A DNA stretch of 56,250 nt, taken from the NCBI GenBank assembly GCA_029266425.1, contig JAQSWY010000032.1, positions 1 to 56,250 of the forward strand, given 5' to 3'. The translations under genes and the position numbers were made by a program. Shown piece after piece: positions 34,490 through 42,836 of the stretch (its first letter is position 1; every line of letters starts with the position of its first letter). This DNA is from Xanthobacteraceae bacterium (lineage in GTDB: Bacteria; Pseudomonadota; Alphaproteobacteria; Rhizobiales; Xanthobacteraceae). Below the pieces are notes generated by a model. It worked only from the letters and a program-made list of their open reading frames with translations, had not been told where the DNA came from and made no database searches.

Positions 34490-35755
34490 ATGGGACGTGC
34501 TTGCCTCGCCACGCGACTGAGCGCCTGCCTGATCGCAACGATCATCATCGCCCCGCCGAGCGCTTTCGCCCAAGCCGCCTCTTCGGCGGACGGGTGCGTC
34601 CCGGATGTGAAGAAGGCGATCGGCACCCAACCGACGCCGGCCATGAAGACCGCCGCACTGCCGGCCGATCTCGTTGCGCGCCTCGATGCGGCTGCGCAGG
34701 CCTCGTTCAAGGAAGCCTCGACGCCGGGTGCGATCGTCGGCGTCCGCGCGCCGCGGGGCACCTGGACCGCAGCCTATGGCAAGGCGGACCCGGCGAGCGG
34801 CGCTCCGATGCAGGTCGGCATGCACACCCGCGTCGGGTCGCTCACCAAGACGTTCATCGGCACGATGCTCATGCAGCTTGCTGAAGCCGGCAAACTGTCG
34901 CTGGACGACACCATCAACCAATATGTTCCAGGCGTGCCGAACGGCAACCGGATCAGCCTCCGCCAGCTCGCCGACATGACGAGCGGCGTCGCCAGCTATA
35001 CGCGGAGCACGGCATTCACCGACCTCTATTTCGCAAAACCGGAGACAGTGTTCACGCCCGCCCAGCTGCTGTCCGTCGGCATCAGCGAATCGCCGATCTT
35101 CGTGCCCGGCGAACGCTTCGACTATTCCAACACCAACACCGTGCTTCTCGGAATGGTCATCGAGAAGGTGACGGGTCAGCCGATCGCAGAGGTTCTGAAG
35201 AAACGGGTGTTCGAGCCGCTCGCGCTGAAGAACACCTTCTGGCCCGGTGAGGCGACCGACATTCCATCGCCCTTTGCGCAGGGATTCACCCTCCAGGGCG
35301 ATTTCGCCAAGCCGGATGCGCCGAGCAACGCGACCAATTGGAACCCCTCCTGGGGTTGGACCGCCGGCGAGCTGATTTCCAACATGGGCGATCTCCTGAC
35401 CTATGGGCGGGCGCTCGGCACCGGACAGGGCCTGCTCTCCCCGACCGTGCAGAGCGCGCGCCTGACGTCGTTCCCCGGAAAGGCCGGATACGGCATCGCC
35501 CTCGGCTGCATCGACGGCTGGGTCGGGCACACCGGCGAGTTGCCCGGCTATAACACCGCGATGTTCTACGACACGACCAGCGACACGACCGTCATCGTGC
35601 AGACGAACAGCGATATCGCTTCCGGCAACTGCCCTGAATCACCGACCCTGACCGATGATCCGCGCGATACGGTGTGTTCCTCGCCCGCCACACGGATCTT
35701 CGTTGCCCTGTCCAAGGCGCTTGGCCATCCGTTCGACCCGCTGCCGCAAAGATAA
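34490..35755 (+). CDS. Secreted serine hydrolase (class C beta-lactamase/DD-peptidase family)
   Basis: 421 residues with a signal peptide (LSACLIATIIIAPPSAFAQA). Active-site motifs are SLTK (Ser117-x-x-Lys120), YSN in GERFDYSNTN and HTG in GWVGHTGELPG, which takes the place of the KTG box. The HTG variant is common in esterase or D-aminopeptidase-like members, so beta-lactam resistance should not be assumed. It ends 19 bases from the convergent cytochrome P460 gene. Confidence 0.87.
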   Translation: MGRACLATRLSACLIATIIIAPPSAFAQAASSADGCVPDVKKAIGTQPTPAMKTAALPADLVARLDAAAQASFKEASTPGAIVGVRAPRGTWTAAYGKADPASGAPMQVGMHTRVGSLTKTFIGTMLMQLAEAGKLSLDDTINQYVPGVPNGNRISLRQLADMTSGVASYTRSTAFTDLYFAKPETVFTPAQLLSVGISESPIFVPGERFDYSNTNTVLLGMVIEKVTGQPIAEVLKKRVFEPLALKNTFWPGEATDIPSPFAQGFTLQGDFAKPDAPSNATNWNPSWGWTAGELISNMGDLLTYGRALGTGQGLLSPTVQSARLTSFPGKAGYGIALGCIDGWVGHTGELPGYNTAMFYDTTSDTTVIVQTNSDIASGNCPESPTLTDDPRDTVCSSPATRIFVALSKALGHPFDPLPQR

Positions 35756-35774
35756 TCTGATCTCTGCGCCCGGC

Positions 35775-36287
35775 TCACCGCGCATATCTGGTGAAGACGT
35801 AGTCATGCCCCTGCACACGTGCTTCGTGACAGGCGAAGCACGTCTGGTGCTGGGCCTCGTCGACGGGCTTTCCATCGATGAAGCGGCCGAACCCCCAGCC
35901 ACCGGTCGTGGCGTATTTCCGGGAGTCCTTCACCATCACCTGCACGGTCGTGGCCGCTCCCGGAACCAGTGCCGGCTCGAATTCCGGGGACTGCACGTGT
36001 TTCCAGGCGAGCTTGACCAGAACCGTCCCGTCCGGGAACGGCAAGGTGCCGGCGCGATAGGCGTCGACCGCCGTCCTGTTACCGACCACCGCACGCAGCT
36101 CGTTCAAAGGATCGCCTTCGAGCGCCGGCGCGATGAGTTCCCATTGCCGATATCCATCGGGAATGGTCACACCATAGAGGGGCGAGGCGTTCGAAGCGCC
36201 CGCATCGCCCCTGGCACCCGATACAGCCACCAGGGCGCACGCCAGCATCGCGCCGCCCGCGCACGAGAAGACAAGAAGCCGTTTCAT
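35775..36287 (-). CDS. Cytochrome P460-family c-type haem protein
   Basis: 170 residues with a signal peptide (CAGGAMLACALVAVSGARG). The C-terminal haem site is CFACH. The fold region SPLYGVTIPDGYRQWELIAPA and FPDGTVLVKLAWKH matches the P460 domain. P460 proteins oxidise hydroxylamine or related N-oxides; the family cross-link Lys probably lies in the LVKLAWKH strand, but I cannot assign it. It is on the same strand as and 16 bases downstream of the alpha/beta hydrolase gene. Confidence 0.87.
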   Translation of the reverse strand: MKRLLVFSCAGGAMLACALVAVSGARGDAGASNASPLYGVTIPDGYRQWELIAPALEGDPLNELRAVVGNRTAVDAYRAGTLPFPDGTVLVKLAWKHVQSPEFEPALVPGAATTVQVMVKDSRKYATTGGWGFGRFIDGKPVDEAQHQTCFACHEARVQGHDYVFTRYAR

Positions 36288-36303
36288 GGGAGACCCTTGG
36301 GCG

Positions 36304-37356
36304 TCAGAACTTGTCGACGTCGATGATCGCCTGGGCGAAAGCCTCGGGAGCTTCCTGCGGCGGGTTGTGGCCGACGCCACCCGTGAACAGGCGGTGCTCG
36401 TACTTTCCGGTGAACTTCTTGGCGTACACGGCGGGATCGGGATGCGGCGCGCCGTTCGCGTCCCCTTCTATCGTGATTGTCGGCACGCCGATCGTCGGGA
36501 ATGTGGCGAGCTTCTTCTCGATATCGTCGAATTTCGCTTCGCCTTCCACGAGGCTCAGCCGCCAGCGATAATTGTGAATGCTGATGGCGACGTGGTCGGG
36601 ATTGTCGAACGCAGCGGCGGAGCGCTCGAAGGTCGCGTCATCGAAGGCCCATTTCGGCGAAGCCAGCTGCCAGATCAGCCGGGCGAAATCGCGGGTGTAC
36701 TTCTGGTAGCCGGCCTGACCGCGCTCGGTGGCGAAATAATACTGGTACCACCACTGCAGCTCCGCCTTCGGCGGCAGCGGCATCCGGTTCGCTTCCTGGC
36801 TGCCGATCAGATAGCCGCTTACCGACACCATGGCCTTGCAGCGCTCGGGCCAGAGCGCGGCCATGATGTTGACGGTCCGTGCGCCCCAATCATAGCCGAC
36901 GACAATTGCCTTCTCGACCTTGAGGGCATCCAGAAAAGCCATGGCGTCGAGGGCAAGCGCTGCCTGCTGGCCGTTTCTCGGCGTATCGGCAGACAGGAAC
37001 CGCGTGGAGCCGTAGCCGCGCAGATAGGGTATCAGCACCCGGTAGCCGCCCGCCGCGAGCAGCGGGGCGACGTCGACATAGCTGTAGATGTCATATGGCC
37101 AGCCGTGCAGAAGCAGGACGACCGGACCATCCGCCGGCCCGTCCTCCGCATAGCCGACACTCAGCACGCCGGCGTCGACCTGCTTCATCGAGGCGAAGGA
37201 GGTGTGCGAGCCGCGCGCGGCCCCCGCGGCACGGGCGGGAGTATTGGTGCTGGGCTGCGCCGCGGCGGCGGCGACCGGGGCCAGCTGGGCGGCGGCAATG
37301 CCCAGGGCTGCCATGCCGAGGATGCTGCGTCGCTGATAGCTGAACTCGTCCGACAT
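36304..37356 (-). CDS. Tat-exported alpha/beta hydrolase with an Asp nucleophile (epoxide hydrolase-like)
   Basis: 350 residues from MSDEFSYQRRSILG, with a twin-arginine signal (YQRRSILGMAALGIAAAQ). LLLHGWPYDIYSY gives the oxyanion HGWP motif, and the nucleophile elbow VGYDWGART has Asp, as in epoxide hydrolases and haloalkane dehalogenases rather than Ser esterases. The catalytic His is probably in GGVGHNPPQEAPE. GGAGA precedes the ATG at 37356. Its exported place beside a P460 haem protein suggests a joint envelope redox or detoxification step, but the substrate is unknown. Confidence 0.86.
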   Translation of the reverse strand: MSDEFSYQRRSILGMAALGIAAAQLAPVAAAAAQPSTNTPARAAGAARGSHTSFASMKQVDAGVLSVGYAEDGPADGPVVLLLHGWPYDIYSYVDVAPLLAAGGYRVLIPYLRGYGSTRFLSADTPRNGQQAALALDAMAFLDALKVEKAIVVGYDWGARTVNIMAALWPERCKAMVSVSGYLIGSQEANRMPLPPKAELQWWYQYYFATERGQAGYQKYTRDFARLIWQLASPKWAFDDATFERSAAAFDNPDHVAISIHNYRWRLSLVEGEAKFDDIEKKLATFPTIGVPTITIEGDANGAPHPDPAVYAKKFTGKYEHRLFTGGVGHNPPQEAPEAFAQAIIDVDKF

Positions 37357-37551
37357 CGATCTCTCCTGGTTGCTGAAGTGCGGCCCCCAGGAGGCGCCCC
37401 TCGTGTATCTCGGCTGTGTCTGATCGCACGAACAGTGAAAGCTCATGTACGATCCGGCTCGGCGGATACATTGCCGTACAAACCAACCAGGCGATTCCCG
37501 AAACGCACGCCCGAGGCTGCTGCAATATTCGAGACGCGGGTCAATGCGGCT

Positions 37552-37569
37552 GCTCCCCCGCCGGGGAGC
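37552..37569 (-). terminator. GC-rich hairpin after the SDR gene
   Basis: GCTCCCC (37552-37558) and GGGGAGC (37563-37569) form a 7-bp stem with a 4-nt loop about 30 bases past the SDR stop. There is no T-tract, so termination is uncertain. Confidence 0.3.
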
Positions 37570-37599
37570 GGCCGATTTCCATTCGAACGAGGCGTTCTC

Positions 37600-38460
37600 T
37601 CAGAGCATCGGACCGCCGCCGGTCACGGCGATGGTGGCGCCGGACACGTAGCTCGACAGCGGGTCGGCCAGCATCACATAGGCGGTGGCGAGCTCGGCCG
37701 GCTGACCGGGGCGCTTCATCGGCGCCTGCTCGCCGAAATGCGCGACCTTCTCGGCCGGCATGGTCGAGGGGATCAGCGGTGTCCAGATCGGCCCGGGTGC
37801 CACCGCATTGGCGCGAATGCCCTTGTCCGCTAGCAGCTGGGCGAGACCCGCGGTGAAATTCTGGATGGCGCCCTTGGTGGTGGCATAGGCCAGCAGCGTC
37901 GGGTTCGGTTTGTCGGCATTGATGGACGCAGTATTGATGATGGCGCTGCCCGGCTTCATGTGCGGCACCGCCGCCTTGGTCAGGTAGAACATGGCGTGGA
38001 TGTTGACACGGAAGGTCAGCTCCCACTCCTCGTCGCTGATCTCCTCCAGTGCCTTGAAGCTCGCCTGGTGCGCGGCATTGTTGACGAGAAGGTCGACACC
38101 GCCGAGCTCGGCAACCGCCGTCTCCACGATTTTCCGGCAATGTTCGGCATGCTGGATGTCGCCCGGCACCAGCACCGCCTTTCGCCCCGCATCCTCGACC
38201 AGGCGCCGGGTGTCATCGGCGTCCTCGTGCTCGTTGAGATAGGAGATCAGGACGTCCGCCCCCTCGCGCGCATAGGCCAGGGTCACTGCCCGGCCGATGC
38301 CACTGTCGGCGCCGGTGATGATCGCCTTCTTGCCGAGCAGACGCCCGGAGCCCTTGTAGCTCCCCTCCCCATGGTCGGGCCGCGGCGACATCCTGGCGGT
38401 CGTGCCGGGCATGGGCTGCTGCTGGTCCGGGAAAGGCGGCTTGGGAAATTCCTGAAGCAT
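37600..38460 (-). CDS. Short-chain dehydrogenase/reductase (YghA/general stress type)
   Basis: 286 residues. A Pro/Gln-rich N-terminal arm (FPKPPFPDQQQPMPGT, typical of the YghA and YhdF general-stress SDRs) precedes the Rossmann domain with TGADSGIGRA, the NNAA motif and the catalytic YATTKGA. It is likely NADP(H)-dependent. The start at 38460 follows GAGG. The substrate is unknown; relatives respond to stress. Confidence 0.85.
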   Translation of the reverse strand: MLQEFPKPPFPDQQQPMPGTTARMSPRPDHGEGSYKGSGRLLGKKAIITGADSGIGRAVTLAYAREGADVLISYLNEHEDADDTRRLVEDAGRKAVLVPGDIQHAEHCRKIVETAVAELGGVDLLVNNAAHQASFKALEEISDEEWELTFRVNIHAMFYLTKAAVPHMKPGSAIINTASINADKPNPTLLAYATTKGAIQNFTAGLAQLLADKGIRANAVAPGPIWTPLIPSTMPAEKVAHFGEQAPMKRPGQPAELATAYVMLADPLSSYVSGATIAVTGGGPML

Positions 38461-38595
38461 GACGACCTCCTGCAGATCAGGTCGCAACACATGGAGGAGT
38501 GCGCTGGTTCCATGCGCCGCAAGAGAACGTCCGCGAAGGCGCAATCGGACATACGGCCACCCATTCATCCAGCATCTGAGCTTTCGGAGACCGAC

Positions 38596-39417
38596 ATGAA
38601 TTTCAAGGACCGCATCGGCGTCGACCTAGGTCAACGCAACAAGATCGAGGACGGCCTGGCCGCGGCCGTCGCGCACGGCATCCGCTATCTCGATCTCAAG
38701 ATCGACGTCGCGCCCAACGCCATCGAGACCCTGACGCCCGAGCGCATCCGCGGCATTCGCGCGGTTTGCGACGCCCATGGCATTCATGTCGGCATCCACA
38801 CCATGTCGGCGGTCAATGTCGCCGAGGTGGCGCCGCATGTGCGCGACGGGGTCGACCGCTATCTGTTCGGCCATCTGGAGGCGTGCAGCAAGCTCGGCGG
38901 CGAATGGATGGTGGTCCATGCCGGCTATCACTTCACCTCCGATGTGAAGATGCGGATGGAGGCGGGTCTTGAGCGGCTGAAGCGCCTGTCCGCGCGCGCT
39001 GAGGAGCTCGGCGTGACGCTGCTGCTCGAGAACATGAACTGGGAGCCGGACGACGCCGAGGTCCACTACCTCGCCCACAATGTCGAGGAGACTCTCTATT
39101 ACTTCGAGCGCCTGGATTCACCCAGACTGCGCTGGGCCTTCACCGCCAACCACGCCCATCTGGTGGAGGAAGGCGTCGACGGCTTCCTGGCCAATATGGA
39201 CATCAAGCGCTGCGACGAGGTCCGCCTCGCCGATTGCTGGCGGAACGGCAAGGAGATCCATCTCCGTCCCGGGGAAGGCGACTTCGATTTTCCGGACCTG
39301 TTCCGCAAGCTCGAAGCGGCCGGCTTCACAGGTCACTACATGAATGCGTTCGGTTCGCTCGACGACATGATCGAGGGGCGCGACGTGCTGGCGCGCATGG
39401 TCGAGCCGGTAAACTGA
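38596..39417 (+). CDS. Sugar phosphate isomerase/epimerase-like TIM barrel (AP endonuclease 2 family)
   Basis: 273 residues starting MNFKDRIGVDLGQRNKIE. Likely metal ligands lie in GIHTMS, VVHAGYH, LLENMNW, FTANHAHLVEEG and HLRPGEGDFDF, in the order seen in the xylose-isomerase-like TIM barrel family. It is divergent from the SDR gene and upstream of a convergent AKR. The substrate is not evident. Confidence 0.82.
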   Translation: MNFKDRIGVDLGQRNKIEDGLAAAVAHGIRYLDLKIDVAPNAIETLTPERIRGIRAVCDAHGIHVGIHTMSAVNVAEVAPHVRDGVDRYLFGHLEACSKLGGEWMVVHAGYHFTSDVKMRMEAGLERLKRLSARAEELGVTLLLENMNWEPDDAEVHYLAHNVEETLYYFERLDSPRLRWAFTANHAHLVEEGVDGFLANMDIKRCDEVRLADCWRNGKEIHLRPGEGDFDFPDLFRKLEAAGFTGHYMNAFGSLDDMIEGRDVLARMVEPVN

Positions 39418-39459
39418 AGCCTGTTCGGGCGGCTGCGCGGGGCCGTCCTCACCTCATCG

Positions 39460-40305
39460 TCAGGCATCGCCATAGACGGCCGGGTCCTGGCCGGCGGTGC
39501 GTCCATCCGGACGCGCCAGCGCGGCGATCGCCGCCATGTCGTCCGGCGAAAGCGCGAAATCGAAGATGGAGAGATTCTCGACCTGACGCTCCCGCGCCGC
39601 GGCCTTCGGCAATGCGATGGCGCCGAGCTCGATATGCCAGCGCAGGATCACCTGCGGGATGGTCCTGCCAAGACGGTCGGCAAGCGCCCTGATCCCGGGA
39701 TCCTGCAGCAGGTGGTTGGCCCGCCCGAGTGGGCTCCAGGACTGGGTGACGATGCCGTTCGCCTCGTGGAAGGCGCGCTGCTCGGCCTGCGGAAAATAGG
39801 GATGCAGTTCGACCTGGTTGATGGCCGGCGCGACGCCGGTCTCGCTGATGATCGTCTCGAGATGCTCTGGCAGGAAGTTGCAGACCCCGATGGAGCGGAC
39901 GAGGCCGCGCGCCCGCGCCTCGATCAGCGCCTTCCAGGCTTCGACATAGAGGCCCTGCCTCGGGTTCGGCCAATGGATCAGATACAGGTCGAAATAATCG
40001 AGCCGGGCCCGGTAGAGCGATTCCTCGATCGTGGCGATCGCCTCGTCGAAGCGATGGCGGCCGCCGTGCAGCTTCGAGGTCACGCGTAGCTCCTCGCGCG
40101 GCACGCGCGCTACCCGGACCGCCTCGCCCACGGCGCCCTCATTCTCATAGCTGAAAGCGGAATCCAGCAGCCGGTAGCCGGCATCGATCGCGCTTGCCAT
40201 CCCGGCGACGCCGGCCGAGCCATTCAGTTTGTAGGTGCCGAAGCCGACCGCCGGCAGACTGGCGCCATCGTTGAGCGTGATGGCGGGCACGGTGATGGTG
40301 GTCAT
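39460..40305 (-). CDS. Aldo/keto reductase (2,5-diketo-gluconate reductase type)
   Basis: 281 residues. The tetrad is intact: Asp and Tyr in RLLDSAFSYENE, Lys in VTSKLHGG and His in YLIHWPN. The family is AKR5-like with an NADPH-binding loop near ALPKAAARERQVENL. It is convergent with the isomerase gene, and divergent from the aminotransferase gene across a 135-bp gap holding a good promoter. Confidence 0.88.
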   Translation of the reverse strand: MTTITVPAITLNDGASLPAVGFGTYKLNGSAGVAGMASAIDAGYRLLDSAFSYENEGAVGEAVRVARVPREELRVTSKLHGGRHRFDEAIATIEESLYRARLDYFDLYLIHWPNPRQGLYVEAWKALIEARARGLVRSIGVCNFLPEHLETIISETGVAPAINQVELHPYFPQAEQRAFHEANGIVTQSWSPLGRANHLLQDPGIRALADRLGRTIPQVILRWHIELGAIALPKAAARERQVENLSIFDFALSPDDMAAIAALARPDGRTAGQDPAVYGDA

Positions 40306-40382
40306 TCAATAGCCCCTTCTGAGATCCGGTCAGCTCATACGCTGCCGGCCATGGTGAGGCTAGGCTCCGTCTCCATACGAGA

Positions 40383-40410
40383 TTGCACGTATTGCATCAT
40401 TATGTACAAT
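40383..40410 (+). promoter_or_regulatory. Sigma-70-like promoter of the aminotransferase gene
   Basis: TTGCAC (40383-40388) and TACAAT (40405-40410) are separated by 16 bases, followed by AGGAG (40428-40432) eight bases before the ATG at 40441. Confidence 0.5.
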
Positions 40411-40440
40411 AGTGGCCACGCTGTATGAGGAGCCCTTCCG

Positions 40441-41661
40441 ATGTCCTACACCCGGCTTGCGCCGCGAATGAGCGGCGCCGGTTCGTCGCCCACCGCCGAA
40501 ATCTCCAACAAGGTGCGCGCCCTCACAGTGCGAGGCCATGCCGTGGTCAATCTCGGCGAAGGCGAGCTCGACTTCCCGACGCCGCCGGCGATTTGTGCGG
40601 CCGGCATCGCCGCGATCCATGATGGCGACACCAAGTACACCGCCGTGGCCGGCACCGCGGAACTGAAGGCCGCGATCCGCAACAAATTCTCCCGTGAGAA
40701 CGGGCTGACCTATGCGAACGACGAGGTGATTGCCGGAGCCGGCGCCAAGCAGCTCATCTTCAACGCCTTCCTCGCGACGCTCGCGTCCGGCGACGAGGTC
40801 ATCGTCCCTGCGCCGTATTGGGTGTCCTATCCGGACATGGTCCGTCTCGCCGAAGGCGTACCGGTGATTGTCGCCTGCACGCCCGAAGAGGGCTGGAAGC
40901 TGACGCCGCAGGCCCTCGCTGCAGCCATCACCCCGCGCACCCGTTGGATTGTACTGAATTCTCCAAACAATCCATCCGGCGCGGTCTATAGCCCGGCCGA
41001 GATGAAGGCACTGACGGATGCGCTGCTCGCGCACCCGGACGTGCTGGTGATGGCCGACGACATCTACGAGCATGTGCGCTTCGATTGTGAATTCGCGACC
41101 CCGGCGGCGATCGAACCCAGGCTGGCAGAGCGCACGCTCACCATCAACGGACTCTCGAAGGGCTATTCCATGACCGGCTGGCGCATCGGCTATGCCGGCG
41201 GCCCGGCCTGGCTCGTCGGCGCGATGCAGGTCCTGCAATCGCAGAGCACGTCGAACCCGAGCACCATCAGCCAGCGCGCCGCCATCGCCGCGCTGGAGGG
41301 TGGCCTCGCCTTCATGACGGGCTGGCTCGAGACCCTGCGCGAGCGGCGCGGCATCGTGCTCGACGCCATCGCTCGCATCGACGGGCTGTCGAGCGATGTG
41401 CCGGAGGGCGCCTTCTATGTGTTCTCCGACTGCCGCGCGATGATCGGCGCGAAGACACCGGACGGGCGCGTCATCGCCAATGATCTCGATTTCGCGACCT
41501 ATCTCCTGGAGGCCGCCCATGTCGGCGTGGTGCACGGCTCGGCCTTTGGCACCCCCGGCTATATCCGCATCGCCTATGCGGTCGACACCGATACGCTACG
41601 CGCCGCCTGCCGGCGGATCGAGGATGCGTGCCGCGCGCTGTTGCTGAAGGCGGCAGCGTGA
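40441..41661 (+). CDS. Class I aminotransferase (aspartate aminotransferase-like)
   Basis: 406 residues. Lys240 in GLSKGYSMTGWRIGY is the PLP Schiff-base residue, and NSPNNPSGAVYSPAEM has the Asn of the fold-type I PLP site, with MADDIYEHVRF supplying the conserved Asp and Tyr. The Arg for the alpha-carboxylate lies near GYIRIAYAV. It would transfer an amino group between an amino acid and 2-oxoglutarate; the specific substrate is not evident. It is followed by a palindromic repeat. Confidence 0.9.
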   Translation: MSYTRLAPRMSGAGSSPTAEISNKVRALTVRGHAVVNLGEGELDFPTPPAICAAGIAAIHDGDTKYTAVAGTAELKAAIRNKFSRENGLTYANDEVIAGAGAKQLIFNAFLATLASGDEVIVPAPYWVSYPDMVRLAEGVPVIVACTPEEGWKLTPQALAAAITPRTRWIVLNSPNNPSGAVYSPAEMKALTDALLAHPDVLVMADDIYEHVRFDCEFATPAAIEPRLAERTLTINGLSKGYSMTGWRIGYAGGPAWLVGAMQVLQSQSTSNPSTISQRAAIAALEGGLAFMTGWLETLRERRGIVLDAIARIDGLSSDVPEGAFYVFSDCRAMIGAKTPDGRVIANDLDFATYLLEAAHVGVVHGSAFGTPGYIRIAYAVDTDTLRAACRRIEDACRALLLKAAA

Positions 41662-41691
41662 GCCGGACTGAAGTTTCCCCTGTCTTCGGAG

Positions 41692-41814
41692 CCACCTCAT
41701 CCTGAGGTGCGAGCGTCCGCGAGCCTCGAAGGACGCTCGAGCAGGGCGACGGCCGTCGACGATGAATATCCTTCGAGGCTCGGGCTCACGCCCGAGCACC
41801 TCAGGATGAGGTGG
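41692..41814. repeat. CTCATCCTGAGG-type palindromic repeat, copy 2
   Basis: CCACCTCATCCTGAGGTGC (41692-41710) is an exact inverted repeat of GCACCTCAGGATGAGGTGG (41796-41814). The inner pair GCCTCGAAGGA and TCCTTCGAGGC repeats the plan of copy 1 at 228-345. It lies between the aminotransferase and the convergent DHDPS-like gene. Confidence 0.85.
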
Positions 41815-41837
41815 TTCCTTCAGAACAGGCAGGAACC

Positions 41838-41870
41838 TTAAAAGAAAAGGCCCGGCGGTCCGCCGGGCCT
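41838..41870 (-). terminator. Intrinsic terminator of the 41893-47813 gene cluster
   Basis: AGGCCCGGCG (41848-41857) pairs perfectly with CGCCGGGCCT (41861-41870) around a 3-nt loop. On the minus strand the stem is followed by TTTCTTTTAA, a clear terminator just after the DHDPS-family stop codon. Confidence 0.8.
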
Positions 41871-41892
41871 CGTCACCCGCATTGCCAGCGCG

Positions 41893-42816
41893 TCAGCCTG
41901 CGAGCGTCACTTGCGCGCGCGGATCAGCGGCGAGCGCCTGCATCATGGAAGCGACCTCGGCAACAGCCGCTGCATTGAGATCTCGCAGCGGCAGGCGCAC
42001 CTTGCCGCCGCCGAAGCCGCGCAGATTCATCGCCGCCTTCACCATCTGCGGCTGGCCGTGACGGCGCGCCAGGGCGCGGAACGGATACCAGACCCGGTGC
42101 AGTTCGCGGGCCGTGTTGGCATCGCCCGCCTCCAGCGCGCGATAGGTCGCGAGGATGATCTCCGGCAGCGCGCAGGAATTGGTGGAGGAGATGCCGTCAA
42201 AGCCCGCCATCATCGGCCCGAGAAAGGCGAGGTCGGAGGCGCAGAACAGCTTGATGCGGCCGCCGAGGCGATTGGCGATCCGGTCGATCGCCGCGACCGA
42301 CAGGTCGCCCTGTTTCATGCCCACCATGCCGGGAATCTCGGCGAGCCGCTCGATCAGGTCGGGCGGCAGCGTGATGCCGATGCCGGGGGCGTTGTAGATC
42401 AGCACGCCGGTCTTCGAGAGCGGCGCCATGTCCTTGAAGAAGGCGTGGATCTGGTCGTCAGTGACTTCGGAGACGAACGGCGGCGTCACCATCGGCAGGC
42501 CGCCGAGATCGCTGGCGAGCGCGGTCAGCTCGCGCACGGTGCGCGCGTCCGAGCCGGCCGAGCACAGCATGACCGGGACCCGGTCGCCGACGACGTCCAT
42601 CGCTGTGCGGAACAGGTCCGCGCGCTCGTCCGGCGACATCGCCGGGAACTCGCCATAGGTGCCGCCGATGAGGATGCCGTCATAGCCGAGGCCGATGACA
42701 CGCTCGATCGAGCGGGCAAGGCCCGCCTTGTCGACCGCCCCCGCCGCATCGAACGGCGTGACGGTGATGTTGAAGATGCCGCCGAGACGCTCGCGGCATT
42801 CTGTCATGTCTTTCAT
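41893..42816 (-). CDS. Dihydrodipicolinate synthase (DapA)/NAL-family lyase, second paralog
   Basis: 307 residues, TIM barrel with Tyr in LIYNAPGIG and the Schiff-base Lys in GMVGMKQGDLS. The loop GGTYGEFPAMS replaces the DapA GTTGE pattern. It is different in sequence from the DHDPS-like protein at 16330. It is the last gene of a set with M24, enolase-superfamily and M20 enzymes and an ABC transporter, so it is probably a catabolic aldolase or hydratase-lyase. Confidence 0.87.
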   Translation of the reverse strand: MKDMTECRERLGGIFNITVTPFDAAGAVDKAGLARSIERVIGLGYDGILIGGTYGEFPAMSPDERADLFRTAMDVVGDRVPVMLCSAGSDARTVRELTALASDLGGLPMVTPPFVSEVTDDQIHAFFKDMAPLSKTGVLIYNAPGIGITLPPDLIERLAEIPGMVGMKQGDLSVAAIDRIANRLGGRIKLFCASDLAFLGPMMAGFDGISSTNSCALPEIILATYRALEAGDANTARELHRVWYPFRALARRHGQPQMVKAAMNLRGFGGGKVRLPLRDLNAAAVAEVASMMQALAADPRAQVTLAG

Positions 42817-42836
42817 GGATCTGGCCTTTCACGCGC

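Noticed and set aside
34490..35755. Calling the serine hydrolase a beta-lactamase resistance gene
   Set aside because: The third motif is HTG, not KTG, which is typical of esterase or peptidase members; the sequence gives no evidence of beta-lactam activity.
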